Shown here: piece after piece, positions 51,114-59,400 of the stretch
Layout of the letters: every line of letters starts with the position of its first letter
How positions within the stretch are numbered: position 1 is the first letter of the stretch
Assembly: GCF_014200435.1 (NCBI RefSeq)
Contig: NZ_JACHBR010000001.1
Span: forward strand, 3,131,501-3,195,500
DNA from: Sphaerisporangium krabiense
GTDB lineage: Bacteria > Actinomycetota > Actinomycetes > Streptosporangiales > Streptosporangiaceae
Length of the DNA stretch: 64,000 nucleotides
Direction: 5' to 3'
Program-made: the position numbers and the translations under genes
The notes under the pieces: model-generated
Databases searched by the model: none
The model's input: only the letters and a program-made list of their open reading frames with translations
What the model was told of the DNA's origin: nothing

Positions 51114-51749
51114 TCAGCACTGGCCGCGCATCAGTTGGGCGAGCTCGTCGGGGGTGAGGGGTGGTTCGGGGAGGGGGTGGGCGGCGGGGGGGCGTAGGGC
51201 GTCGAGGAGGAGGGACAGGTGGCGGCGCCAGGCGTTGGGGCGGATGGTCGTGGTGACCTCGATGGTGCGGGCGGTGCCCCAGGTCAGGAAGGCCACGTCC
51301 TCGAGGGTGAAGTCGGGGCGCAGGGCGCCCGAGTCCCTGGCTCGGTCGATGACGCGTTTCATCAGCGTGTACCCATGGGCGAGGGCCTCGCTCGACGGGG
51401 CTTGGGGGACGCGGCCGGAGAGCAGGTCGTTGTAGCCGCGGTCGGCCGCCTGGAGTTCGCAGACGCCTTCCAGGAAGTGGACCAGCCCTTCCCAGGGAGC
51501 GTCCATGGCGAGGGCGTGCTCGGCGATGCGCGTCACGGTGGCGGCGCGGTCGGCGAAGACGGCTTCGACGAGGTCGGCGCGGTCGGGGAAGTGGTTGTAG
51601 AGGGTGCCGCTGCTGACCCCGGCCGTGCGGGCGATCTCGTCGAGGGAGACGTCGAGCCCGCGCGCGGCGTACAGCTCGCGCGCCGCCTTGATCAGCAGGT
51701 CGCGGTTGCGCTGTGCGTCCTTCCTCAGCGGTTTGGCGCGTGTGGACAT
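51114..51749 (-). CDS. TetR family transcriptional regulator
   Basis: A 211-aa protein with the TetR N-terminal domain (NRDLLIKAARELYAARGLDVSLDEIARTAGVSSGTLYNHFPDRADLVEAVF in parts) and a helical ligand domain. It is divergent from an SDR gene 108 bp away. AAGTTGA half sites in between are its probable operator. Confidence 0.92.
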   Translation of the reverse strand: MSTRAKPLRKDAQRNRDLLIKAARELYAARGLDVSLDEIARTAGVSSGTLYNHFPDRADLVEAVFADRAATVTRIAEHALAMDAPWEGLVHFLEGVCELQAADRGYNDLLSGRVPQAPSSEALAHGYTLMKRVIDRARDSGALRPDFTLEDVAFLTWGTARTIEVTTTIRPNAWRRHLSLLLDALRPPAAHPLPEPPLTPDELAQLMRGQC

Positions 51750-51764
51750 GCGCCGATCCTATCG

Positions 51765-51824
51765 AAGTTGACCGTGCTCCCAAGTTCTGCGTACGCTCGA
51801 CTAAGTTGAGAGTGCAGTCAACTT
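51765..51824. promoter_or_regulatory. TetR operator: AAGTTGA half sites
   Basis: AAGTTGA (51803-51809) and TCAACTT (51818-51824) form a dyad with an 8-bp spacer; a third AAGTTGAC lies at 51765-51772. They fall in the divergent region between the TetR gene and the SDR gene. Confidence 0.65.
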
Positions 51825-51857
51825 TCTCAGACCCCTGCCAAAGGAGCTGACTTCCGT

Positions 51858-52580
51858 ATGCCCGGAACACTCGCGATCTTCGGTGCCGGCCCTGTCCTCG
51901 GCCTGTCTCTCGCTCGTCGCTTCGGCCGGGAGGGGTTTCGGGTCGCGCTCGTGGCCCGTACCGAGCGCACGCTCGCGCCGCTCGTCGCCGCGCTCGCCGC
52001 GGATGGCGTCGAGGCGGCCGGGTTCCGCGCCGATGTCTATGACCACGACGCGACGGAGCGTGCCGTCGCGGACATCAAGCGCGCGTACGGGCGGATCGAC
52101 GTCGCGGTGTTCAGTCCGGGTGGCGGCGACATGGGGGAGGGGATCGCGGCCACGCTGGACGTCGACGTGGCGAACGCCCGGCTGATGCTCGACCGTTTCG
52201 TGGTCTCGGCGGTGTCCCTCGTCTGGCAGGTCCTGCCGGACATGGCCGAACGGGGAGAGGGCGCCGTCCTGTTCACCGCCGGCCGGTCGGGCATCCACCC
52301 GACGCCGTACCTCGGCAACGCCGGCATGGCCCAGGCCGCGCTGCGCAACTACGTCCACACGCTCAACGAGTCCCTCGCGGGCACGGGCGTCTACGCGGGC
52401 GCCGTCAACATCGGCGCGCTCATCGAGGGCAGTGTGCCGCACCAGGGCGTCACCGCGTCCGGGCAGCCGCTCGACTTCGACCCGGAGGTGATCCACCCCG
52501 ACGTGTTCGCCGACGCCTTCTGGGAGCTGTACGAGCGGCGTGACCGCGTCGAGATCCTGGTCGGCGCCTTCGGCCGGTAG
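51858..52580 (+). CDS. SDR-like NAD(P)-binding protein without the Y-x-x-x-K pair
   Basis: A 240-aa Rossmann-fold protein with FGAGPVLGLSLARRF at residues 8-22 and an RIDVAVFSPGGGD strand. Where the catalytic Tyr/Lys should be it reads GNAGMAQAAL, so the pair is missing. These atypical SDRs are common in actinomycetes next to TetR genes and may be binding or sensor proteins. ATG at 51858 has AAAGGAG upstream. It is likely repressed by the divergent TetR protein. Confidence 0.82.
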   Translation: MPGTLAIFGAGPVLGLSLARRFGREGFRVALVARTERTLAPLVAALAADGVEAAGFRADVYDHDATERAVADIKRAYGRIDVAVFSPGGGDMGEGIAATLDVDVANARLMLDRFVVSAVSLVWQVLPDMAERGEGAVLFTAGRSGIHPTPYLGNAGMAQAALRNYVHTLNESLAGTGVYAGAVNIGALIEGSVPHQGVTASGQPLDFDPEVIHPDVFADAFWELYERRDRVEILVGAFGR

Positions 52581-52605
52581 GGCGGCCGCTCCGGCGGCGC
52601 CAGGG

Positions 52606-53091
52606 TCACCGTTCGAACTCGGTCAGCCAGCGGGTGAGGATCTCTTCGAGCAGTGCCGCCTGGCCGGGGGGGAGCGCGGCGAGGAGGCGGCGTTCGTTGC
52701 GCATGTGGGCGGTGAAGGCGGCGTCGATCAGGTCGCGGCCGGCGGGGGTGAGGGCGACCACGCGGGCGCGGCCGTCGGCGTGGGAGCGGCGGCGGGTGAC
52801 GAGGCCGGCGTTTTCGAGGCGGTCGAGCCGCTTGGTCATCGCCCCGGTGGTGACCATGGTGTGCCGGGCCAGCTCGCCCGGCGCGCGTTCGAAGGGCTCT
52901 CCGGCGCGGCGCAGCGTGGCGAGGACGTCGAACTCGCCCTCTTCGAGCCCGTGCTCGCGGTAGACGGTGACGAGCTCGCCGGTCAGGTGCGCGGCGAGGC
53001 GGTGCAGGCGTCCGATGACGCCCTGCGGGGTGACGTCCACGTCGGGGCGCTCCCGTCGCCATTCCGCCTGGATTCTGGCCACATGATCCAT
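52606..53091 (-). CDS. MarR family transcriptional regulator
   Basis: A 161-aa winged helix-turn-helix protein: GEFDVLATLRRAGEPFERAPGELARHTMVTTGAMTKRLDRLENAGLVTRRRSHADGRARVVALTPAG in parts. The ATG at 53091 is chosen because GGGAG precedes it. It is divergent from the EamA transporter gene and should bind the two palindromes in between. MarR proteins respond to phenolic or drug-like ligands. Confidence 0.92.
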   Translation of the reverse strand: MDHVARIQAEWRRERPDVDVTPQGVIGRLHRLAAHLTGELVTVYREHGLEEGEFDVLATLRRAGEPFERAPGELARHTMVTTGAMTKRLDRLENAGLVTRRRSHADGRARVVALTPAGRDLIDAAFTAHMRNERRLLAALPPGQAALLEEILTRWLTEFER

Positions 53092-53114
53092 AGTCGTCAC
53101 ATCTCCCAATATAT

Positions 53115-53148
53115 CTTCCCGGGAAGCTATAGTCGCTTCCATGGAAGC
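53115..53148. promoter_or_regulatory. Two MarR-type palindromes over the EamA start codon
   Basis: CTTCCCGGGAAG (53115-53126) and GCTTCCATGGAAGC (53135-53148) share a CTTCC-N2-GGAAG core and are centred 21 bp apart, two helical turns. TATAGT (53128-53133) between them looks like a -10 box, 7 bp before the ATG at 53141, which lies in the second palindrome. No ribosome binding site is seen, so the mRNA is probably leaderless. Confidence 0.75.
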
Positions 53149-54040
53149 TACATGGCGCTGGGTCCTCGTGACGGCGATCGCGCCGGTGACGTGGGGGACG
53201 AACTACTTCGTCATCCACGAGTACCTGCCGGCCGGCCACCCGTTGTGGGGCGCGGTGCTCCGGGCGCTCCCGGCGGGCCTGCTGTTGCTGGCCGTGGGCC
53301 GGCGACTGCCGACAGGCTCGTGGTGGTGGCGCTCGGCGGTGCTCGGCGCGCTGAACATGGGGGCGTTCTTCGCCCTGATCTACGTGTCGGCGCAGCTCCT
53401 GCCGACCAGCGTGGCCTCCACGATCATGGCCTCGTCGCCGGTGGTGATGATGCTCATCGCCTGGGCGATGCTGCGCGAACGCCCCGCCCTGCCCGCCTGC
53501 GCCGGTGCGGTGCTGGGCGTCGCGGGGGTGTACCTGATGCTCTTCAGCGGGCTCACCGCCGTGAACCTGTGGGGCGTGGCCTCGTCGGTCACGGCGATGC
53601 TGCTGTCCAGCCTCGGGTACGTGCTGGCCAAGAAGTGGGGGGACGGCACGAGCGTGCTCGCGTCCACATCCTGGCAGCTCATCGCCGGAGGGCTGGTGCT
53701 CGTCCCGTTCGCCGTCGTCGCCGAGGGCGCGCCCCCCGCGCTGGACGGCCCGGCCGTCGCCGGGTTCGCCTACGTCACGGTCGTCGCCACGGCGGTGGCC
53801 TTCGCGGCCTGGTTCGCCGGCCTGAAGCACCTGCGTGCCGGGACGGTCGGGCTGGTGGGCCTGCTCAACCCCGTCACCGGAGTGCTGCTCGGCACGCTCG
53901 TGGCCGCCGAGGCCCTCACCGTGCGGCAGGGGGCGGGTCTGGCGCTCGTCCTGGTAGGCATCCTCCTCGGCCGTCCCGCGACCCGGCCGCCGCGCGTCCC
54001 CGCGGAGACGGGCGCGGCCCCCGCGCCGTGCGCCCGGTGA
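53141..54040 (+). CDS. EamA family (drug/metabolite) transporter
   Basis: A 299-aa protein with ten predicted helices in two EamA repeats (AIAPVTWGTNYFVIHEYLP and ASSVTAMLLSSLGYVLAKKW). Such proteins export amino acids or small compounds. The start at 53141 matches the usual N-terminus of the family. Regulation by the divergent MarR gene follows from the operator position. Confidence 0.9.
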   Translation: MEATWRWVLVTAIAPVTWGTNYFVIHEYLPAGHPLWGAVLRALPAGLLLLAVGRRLPTGSWWWRSAVLGALNMGAFFALIYVSAQLLPTSVASTIMASSPVVMMLIAWAMLRERPALPACAGAVLGVAGVYLMLFSGLTAVNLWGVASSVTAMLLSSLGYVLAKKWGDGTSVLASTSWQLIAGGLVLVPFAVVAEGAPPALDGPAVAGFAYVTVVATAVAFAAWFAGLKHLRAGTVGLVGLLNPVTGVLLGTLVAAEALTVRQGAGLALVLVGILLGRPATRPPRVPAETGAAPAPCAR

Positions 54041-54107
54041 GGGAGGGCTTGAACCCCCGTGACGGGCTCGGCCCGCGCCGCCTGAGGGGTGACGCCGGTT
54101 CGAGGTC

Positions 54108-55430
54108 TCAGGTCGCGCGGGGGGCGCAGGAGACGCCGGTGAGGAGGAGGGTGGGGGCGATGTTGCGGTTGGCCACGGTCTGCTGCTGTTTGACGCAGCC
54201 GGTGTCGTAGACGGCCGGATCGTCGCAGACGGCCCTGATCGAGGACAGGGTCTGCACGACGTCGCCGGTGACGTGGATGGGCGACAGAGGCTCGCACAGG
54301 CGGCCGTCGCGTATCCGGCGGGCCCGGTCGACCTGGGCGACGAAACGGCCGGTCACCGGGTCGCAGGTCGCGCGGCCGATGGCCTCGGCGTAGACGCCGT
54401 CGCGGACGTCGGCGAGCACGCCGGGCGCGGAGTCGGGGCCGGGGAGCACCGACAGCGTGGTCATGCGCGGCAGGGCCGCGTAGCGGTAGTCGGTGCGGTG
54501 CGCGTGCCCGCCCGGGTCGCCGGCGGCTCCGGAGGCCGGCCCGTCCGCCGAGGTGAGCGCCCCGGAGGTGAGCGTGCCCGCGACGTGGCCGGAGTCCAGG
54601 AGGGTGACCGCGCGGCCGGGGTTGCCGTGGTCGTCGGCGTGCAGGCTGGCCCACGAGGACGGGGCGGCGGAGTCGTCCACCACGGTGAGGCCGGGGTGGG
54701 AGAGCCGCCGGCCCATCAGCGCGCGCAGCCGGTTCTCCGGGTGCCGGAACACGTCGGCCTCCAGCAGGTGGCCGCACAGCTCGTGGAGCAGCACGCCCGA
54801 GCAGGCGGGCGCGGCGAGCATGACCGTCTCGCCGTCCGGGGGCGGGACGCGGACGGCGTGCAGGCGGTAGGCGGCGACGGCGTCGTCCGCCGCGGCGCCC
54901 ACGGCGTCGGGCGGGAGGCGCGTGCCGGCGAAGGCGGGGCCGGTGAAGACCGCGGAGTCCGGCGGCCCCGCCCAGAGCAGCAGGCGGCCGCGGTGCCGGT
55001 CGGCGGACCGCACTGGGCCGCCCCTGCGGCACGCGGCGATCGACTCCAGCAGGACGAACACCCGGCCGCGGACGGGGACGCCGCCGGCCCGCTCGCGCAC
55101 GACCGCCACCGCCGCCAGCAGCTCGTCCAGAACGCCCGCGTACGCGTCCTCGCCCGCCCCGGACCGCGCGTGGTCGCCGAGGCCCGCGACCACCTTTTCG
55201 CGGCGCGATTCCAGCCCGGACAGCGTCATGCCCTCGATGCCGTGATAGGAGCCGCGTTCCCCATGTTCGTCGAAATCGACGAAGAGGGCGCGGCGGGCCT
55301 GCGCGTAGACGTGGGCGGTTTCGGCGTCGCGCGCGGCGGCGTGGTGCGCGGCGTCCTGGACGGCCGCGGCGGTTCGCGCCCACGCGGCGGCGAGATCGGC
55401 CTGCGCGCCGTCCGTCACGGTAAAGGTCAT
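54108..55430 (-). CDS. TldD/PmbA-like zinc metalloprotease
   Basis: A 440-aa TldD-family protein with the zinc motif HELCGH inside LLHELCGHLLEADVF (normally HExxGH, with the downstream Glu) and a C-terminal third Cys/His-containing stretch (GDVVQTLSSIRAVCDD, NIAPTLLLTGVSC). TldD/TldE enzymes digest unfolded peptides and cut the leaders of some RiPPs. No TldE partner is adjacent. ATG at 55430 follows GGGGGAT. It is divergent from the RiPP-like cluster, separated by 350 bp. Confidence 0.85.
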   Translation of the reverse strand: MTFTVTDGAQADLAAAWARTAAAVQDAAHHAAARDAETAHVYAQARRALFVDFDEHGERGSYHGIEGMTLSGLESRREKVVAGLGDHARSGAGEDAYAGVLDELLAAVAVVRERAGGVPVRGRVFVLLESIAACRRGGPVRSADRHRGRLLLWAGPPDSAVFTGPAFAGTRLPPDAVGAAADDAVAAYRLHAVRVPPPDGETVMLAAPACSGVLLHELCGHLLEADVFRHPENRLRALMGRRLSHPGLTVVDDSAAPSSWASLHADDHGNPGRAVTLLDSGHVAGTLTSGALTSADGPASGAAGDPGGHAHRTDYRYAALPRMTTLSVLPGPDSAPGVLADVRDGVYAEAIGRATCDPVTGRFVAQVDRARRIRDGRLCEPLSPIHVTGDVVQTLSSIRAVCDDPAVYDTGCVKQQQTVANRNIAPTLLLTGVSCAPRAT

Positions 55431-55779
55431 ATCCCCCGATATTAGCCGCCGAGTTGCGGGTCCGCGCATATCTCGCGCATATAACTCCGACTATAGAAAC
55501 TGCCGGGCGCGTACCGTGATCATGCGGCCGCTGACCGTGTGTAAACCGCACCCCCAGGTGCGGATAATTGTTAAGGCGCGCCTTGAATAAAGGTGGCCGC
55601 ACTGGCTCTGACCTGCGGTTTCATGTGTTATCGATTGCCCCGGTTCCGCGATGCACAATAGTCAGGAACGACGGCTTTTCGGGTCTTGCGATGCCCCAAA
55701 CCGGCTACTACGATCGAGCCTCAATCCCGGTGAGATGGGGTCGTCTGCCTCATCTACCAGCCTGCTTTGGAGGTGAACT
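55431..55779. other. Divergent promoter region of the TldD gene and RiPP-like cluster
   Basis: This 349-bp stretch is less GC-rich than its surroundings and holds no other supported gene. It contains the direct repeat described at 55463-55482, a hairpin CCGCAC-CCCCAG-GTGCGG (55546-55563), and the ribosome binding site GGAGGT of the small peptide. The 5' leader of the peptide gene would be long (about 275 nt) if the TATAGA at 55492 is used. Confidence 0.5.
55463..55497 (+). promoter_or_regulatory. SARP-like direct repeat and -10 box
   Basis: CGCGCATAT occurs at 55463-55471 and again at 55474-55482, an 11-bp period. TATAGA (55492-55497) starts 9 bp after the second copy. Repeats of 11-bp period close to the -10 box are the known layout of SARP-activated promoters, where the activator replaces a -35 box. 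Confidence 0.45.
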
Positions 55780-55830
55780 ATGGGCGAGGACATCGTGGTC
55801 GAAGAGGAGCTGGGCACGAACGCCATCTGA
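55780..55830 (+). CDS. 16-aa acidic peptide, candidate RiPP precursor or leader
   Basis: ATG 55780 has GGAGGT (55769-55774) at 5 nt, the best ribosome binding site of the region. The peptide is MGEDIVVEEELGTNAI, then TGA. After the TGA the same frame continues with FPFECAGVV and ends at TAA (55858-55860), giving a 26-residue reading if the TGA is read through. The acidic VVEEEL part and a CxGV-type end recall mycofactocin precursors (VEE..., CGVY). It stands before an RRE-bearing gene, which supports a precursor role. Confidence 0.6.
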   Translation: MGEDIVVEEELGTNAI

Positions 55831-55847
55831 TTCCCCTTCGAATGCGC

Positions 55848-55865
55848 CGGCGTCGTATAACGCCG
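55848..55865 (+). other. Hairpin just after the peptide gene
   Basis: CGGCGT-CGTATA-ACGCCG forms a 6-bp stem with a 6-nt loop, 17 nt past the TGA. It could limit read-through into the downstream genes, or, if the TGA is recoded, act as a recoding element. Both are inference. Confidence 0.4.
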
Positions 55866-55987
55866 TGAAACGGCAACGACGGCGCCGGGTCGATTGGATT
55901 CGGACAATGCGTGTTCGTCCTCGTAGATCGAGCCCCCAGGGCCCGGTCTACGAGGACCTGGGTCCGCTGGAACGCTTCCTGGGAGGG

Positions 55988-57103
55988 ATGAATTCATTGG
56001 CCACCGCACCGCCCGCCCCCGGCGAGGGCTGGGCACTGAGCGACGAGGTTGAGCACCTTATTCGCTGGGCGGCGAAGGTCGCGGAGGAGGAGTTCACGGG
56101 CGCCGACGGCGTCGACTCCGTCTACCTGGGCGGTTCGCTGCTCGCCGGCCTGGGCAGCCCCACCAGCGACATCGACGTCTTCGTGGTGCGGCAGGGCGTC
56201 ACGGGCGACGAGGTCCCGGCACAGGTGGTGTCCGACTCCCGGCGTTTCGACGTCGAGTCGCTCCCTCCCGGCCACCTCCTGAAGCTCGCGCGCGACGTCA
56301 CCGCGTTCCCGCGGGCGGCCTACACGAACCTGGAGGTCGTCCACCTCAGCGAGAGCCGGTACGACGCCGCGGTCCGCCTGCTCTACAGCAGGCCGGTGGC
56401 GGAGGGCGACGAGTACCGCGAGGCGGTCGCCCACCTGCGCGAGAACACGGTCCCGCTGACCCGCATGATCATGGCGAAATGGTCCACCGAGTGCATCAAC
56501 ATCCTGGAGGACGCGCTCGGCGCCCTGGCCGGGGAGTCCTACGACGACGCCCTGTTCAGCTCGGCGGAGCTGATGCAGCCCGCGGCGCAGGTGTTCCTCG
56601 CCGGATGCGGCGACCTGTACGTGAAGTACAAGTGGATACTCCGCAAGCTCCGCAGAAGCGCGGGGGAGAACTTCCCCTACGACGGGTTCTGCCGGCTCAT
56701 GGGCTCCTGGCCGGACGGTGTCGCGGACAAGAAACGGCTGGTCGAGGACCGGATCCGCCTGTGCCAGGCCATGGCGGTGGCCGGGCTCACCGGCGGCTGG
56801 GACGGGCCCGCGGCCTCACGCTGGTCCACCTGGGACGTCCGCGGCCCGGGCCTGGTGCGCGCGCCGGAATGGATGCCGCTGCGCGCCGCCGACCGCATCG
56901 TGCTGGCGAAGTCCATCGACTCGGTGTACCGGCTGTCGGAGCAGGGGCTGACGCTGTGGGGGCTGTGCGACGGCCGCGAGCACTCCGTGGTGGTGGACGA
57001 CATGGTGCGCCGGCTCGGCGACCCCGGGTTGCGGCCCGACGTCGAGAGATACCTCGACCGGTTCCTCCAGATGGGGCTGGTACGCGCGGGAGCGGGGGAC
57101 TAG
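55988..57103 (+). CDS. Nucleotidyltransferase fused to a PqqD-like RRE domain
   Basis: A 371-aa protein. The N-terminal third carries the pol-beta/MNT-type nucleotidyltransferase motif GGSLLAGLGSPTSDID (Gly48-Asp63), with the D-x-D metal site at 61-63. A helical middle follows (CINILEDALGALAGESYDDALFS in parts). Residues about 295-370 look like a PqqD-type RiPP recognition element: SVYRLSEQGLTLWGLCDG, DDMVRRLG, VERYLDRFLQMGLV. I know of no described RiPP enzyme with this fusion. The start is uncertain: ATG 55988 and TTG 55997 share GGGAGGG (better spaced for the TTG), and ATG 55907 is in frame. Confidence 0.75.
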   Translation: MNSLATAPPAPGEGWALSDEVEHLIRWAAKVAEEEFTGADGVDSVYLGGSLLAGLGSPTSDIDVFVVRQGVTGDEVPAQVVSDSRRFDVESLPPGHLLKLARDVTAFPRAAYTNLEVVHLSESRYDAAVRLLYSRPVAEGDEYREAVAHLRENTVPLTRMIMAKWSTECINILEDALGALAGESYDDALFSSAELMQPAAQVFLAGCGDLYVKYKWILRKLRRSAGENFPYDGFCRLMGSWPDGVADKKRLVEDRIRLCQAMAVAGLTGGWDGPAASRWSTWDVRGPGLVRAPEWMPLRAADRIVLAKSIDSVYRLSEQGLTLWGLCDGREHSVVVDDMVRRLGDPGLRPDVERYLDRFLQMGLVRAGAGD

Positions 57104-57106
57104 GAG

Positions 57107-58441
57107 ATGGGGACCGCAGAGGGTCCGGAGCCCGCGCTGCACGCGGGCGTGGTGCTCGGCGCGGAGGGGACGCGCGCCCAGACGGCTCGTCTTGAGGGCC
57201 GTGAGCTGGTGTTGGAGAGCGGCTCCGGTGCGCCGCGCGACCTGGCCGGCGGCGGGTACTTCGTCGAGGCGCTCCCGGTCGAGATGCACTGCCACAGCAT
57301 CGGCCAGGTCGACTTCTCCGACTTCTCCGGCATCGACCTGATCGAGCTCAACGCCGCCGCGGCCCGCGAAGGCGTCGTGTGCGTGCCCACGGTCTACCTC
57401 CGGCACGACAGGCTGGAGGAGTTCGTCACGTTCATGCGCCGGTTCCACGAGCTGCGCAAGCGCGGCGCGCTGCCGTTCGTGCCCGGCATGGCCCTGGAGG
57501 GCCCGCTGCTGGCCAGCCACGGCGGCACCCCCGCCGCCACGGTGTGGCCGCCGAACCGGCACGAATGGGAACGCCTGGCCATGTGCGGACGGCTCGGCCT
57601 GCTCTACATGGTCATCTCGCCCGACTCGCTGACGCCCGACTCCGACCTGTACGACCGGCTCGACCGCAAGCACCCGGACCTGCCGTGGATCATCAGGCTC
57701 CTGGTCGAGTCCGGCGTGCGCCCCGCGCTCGGCCACTACACCAAGGCCGACGCCGCGCGGGCCGCCGAGCTGACCTACGAGCTCGTGAACGTCGCCTGGT
57801 CGGTGGAGACGCCGCTCAAGGGCACCCGGGTGGTCACCGACCACCTGTTCAACGACATGCCCCTGCCGATCAAGCACGCGTTCCGCACCCGCAGGGCCCG
57901 GGAGCGGCGCGACGCCCTGATCGCCTCCTACGACCTGCCGTCCTGGAACCTGTCGGACCTCCCCGAGCAGGTCGGCCCGGTCGCCGCCGCCATCATGCGG
58001 CTGTGCGCGGCCGGTCGCGTGGCCTCCTGCGTGAACTTCGACGGCGAGCACGTCGACCTGGCGATCGCCGCCCGCGCGGTCGAGGTCGTGGACCGCAGGA
58101 ACATCATGCTCATGACCGACCGCTGCGACGCCGCGCGGCTCGGCGGCCAGGCGCTGCACCACAACCCCGAGAACTCCCTGTGGTACCAGGACGACGACGT
58201 CGTGGCGGCGGGGTCGCAGCCCATCGACCGGCAGATCGGCAACGCCCGCGCGGCCGGCGTCGGCGAGGACGAGATCTGGGACCTGGTCTCCTTCACCGCC
58301 TACGCCGCGTTCGGCCTCGGCGACGACCCCTGGCTCGGCCCGGGCGTCGGCTCGTTCGTCCTGCCCGAGGACGCGGCGGGGGACGCCTCCCTGCGGCGCG
58401 TCGCGACGCTCGCCGCCGCGCCGCCGCGGAGGCCCCGGTGA
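57107..58441 (+). CDS. NagA-like amidohydrolase-superfamily protein
   Basis: A 444-aa TIM-barrel hydrolase with the N-acetylglucosamine-6-phosphate deacetylase pattern: VEMHCHS (His61, His63), MALEGPLL (Glu), ALGHYTKAD (His), TDHLFNDMP (HLFN-type), NFDGEHVD (D-G-x-H) and LMTDRCDA (catalytic Asp). It is a metal-dependent amidase or deacetylase. In this cluster it probably acts on a cluster product or donor rather than on GlcNAc-6-P. It starts 3 bp after the previous stop and its own stop overlaps the ATPase start (GTGA). Confidence 0.8.
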   Translation: MGTAEGPEPALHAGVVLGAEGTRAQTARLEGRELVLESGSGAPRDLAGGGYFVEALPVEMHCHSIGQVDFSDFSGIDLIELNAAAAREGVVCVPTVYLRHDRLEEFVTFMRRFHELRKRGALPFVPGMALEGPLLASHGGTPAATVWPPNRHEWERLAMCGRLGLLYMVISPDSLTPDSDLYDRLDRKHPDLPWIIRLLVESGVRPALGHYTKADAARAAELTYELVNVAWSVETPLKGTRVVTDHLFNDMPLPIKHAFRTRRARERRDALIASYDLPSWNLSDLPEQVGPVAAAIMRLCAAGRVASCVNFDGEHVDLAIAARAVEVVDRRNIMLMTDRCDAARLGGQALHHNPENSLWYQDDDVVAAGSQPIDRQIGNARAAGVGEDEIWDLVSFTAYAAFGLGDDPWLGPGVGSFVLPEDAAGDASLRRVATLAAAPPRRPR

Positions 58442-59400
58442 GCGGCCCCGCGCCGCACGGCGGCCTCGCCGTGCGCGAGCTGCGCCGGGTCTTCACGAGC
58501 AGGAAGAAGCCGCCCCGCACGGCGCTGGACGGCGTCACCTTCGACGTCGCGCCCGGCGAGCTGGTCACCCTGCTCGGCCCGAACGGCGCGGGCAAGACCA
58601 CGACCGCCCGCATCCTCGTCACCCTGCTCGAACCCACCTCGGGGACGGCCACCGTGGCGGGCGCGGACGTGCGGACCGAGCCCCGCGCGGTCCGCCGCCG
58701 CTGCGGATTCTCCTTCGGCGGCGACACCGGCCTCTACCCCCGGCTCACCGCCCTGGAGAACCTCAGGTTCTTCGGCACCATGTACGGCATGGCGGGCCGC
58801 CCGCTGACCGCGCGCGCGTCCGAGCTGCTCGGCGAGATGGGCCTCGGCGACCGCGCCGGCGACAAGGTGGAGACCTTCTCGCGCGGCATGCGGCAGCGCC
58901 TGCACATCGCCAGGGCCCTGCTGCACGACCCGCCCGTCCTGGTCCTGGACGAGCCGTCCGCCGGCCTGGACCCGGCGGCGGGCCGCCAGCTCAGGACGCT
59001 GGTGCACAAGCTCGTCGACGACGGCCGCGCCGTGCTGCTGACCACGCACGACCTGGTGGAGGCCGAGCAGCTCAGCGACCGGGTGCTGGTGCTGCGCGCG
59101 GGGGTCGTCATCGCCGAGGCGTCCCCCGCCCGGCTGCGCGCGCTCGCCGGCGACGCGCTCGGCACGCGCATCCAGCTCGAACTGCACGAGGACGTGGCGG
59201 CGCCGGAGGCGGCCCTGGCCGCGTGCCCCGGACTGCGCGGCGTCCGCGTGGAGGGCGGGGTGTGGGCGGTCGACGTGACCGACGGCCCCGCCGCCGCGAC
59301 GTGGATCCTCCAGACGTTCGGCTCCCAGGTCGTCAACCTCAGCGTCGCGCCGCCGTCGCTGGAGGACGCCTACCTGGACCTGGTCGGGGACCCGGCGTGA
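58438..59400 (+). CDS. ABC-2 type transporter ATPase
   Basis: A 320-aa ATPase of the drug/peptide exporter class: Walker A GPNGAGKTT, signature FSRGMRQRLHIARAL, Walker B VLVLDEPSAGLD, and switch His in LLTTHDLVEAEQLSD. A C-terminal domain of about 90 residues follows. GTG at 58438 overlaps the amidohydrolase stop. It serves the two permeases downstream. Confidence 0.92.
   Translation: MSGPAPHGGLAVRELRRVFTSRKKPPRTALDGVTFDVAPGELVTLLGPNGAGKTTTARILVTLLEPTSGTATVAGADVRTEPRAVRRRCGFSFGGDTGLYPRLTALENLRFFGTMYGMAGRPLTARASELLGEMGLGDRAGDKVETFSRGMRQRLHIARALLHDPPVLVLDEPSAGLDPAAGRQLRTLVHKLVDDGRAVLLTTHDLVEAEQLSDRVLVLRAGVVIAEASPARLRALAGDALGTRIQLELHEDVAAPEAALAACPGLRGVRVEGGVWAVDVTDGPAAATWILQTFGSQVVNLSVAPPSLEDAYLDLVGDPA

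Noticed and set aside
54085-54125. GGTTCGAGGTCTC stretch resembling a tRNA T-arm
   Set aside because: No acceptor or anticodon stem can be formed around it.
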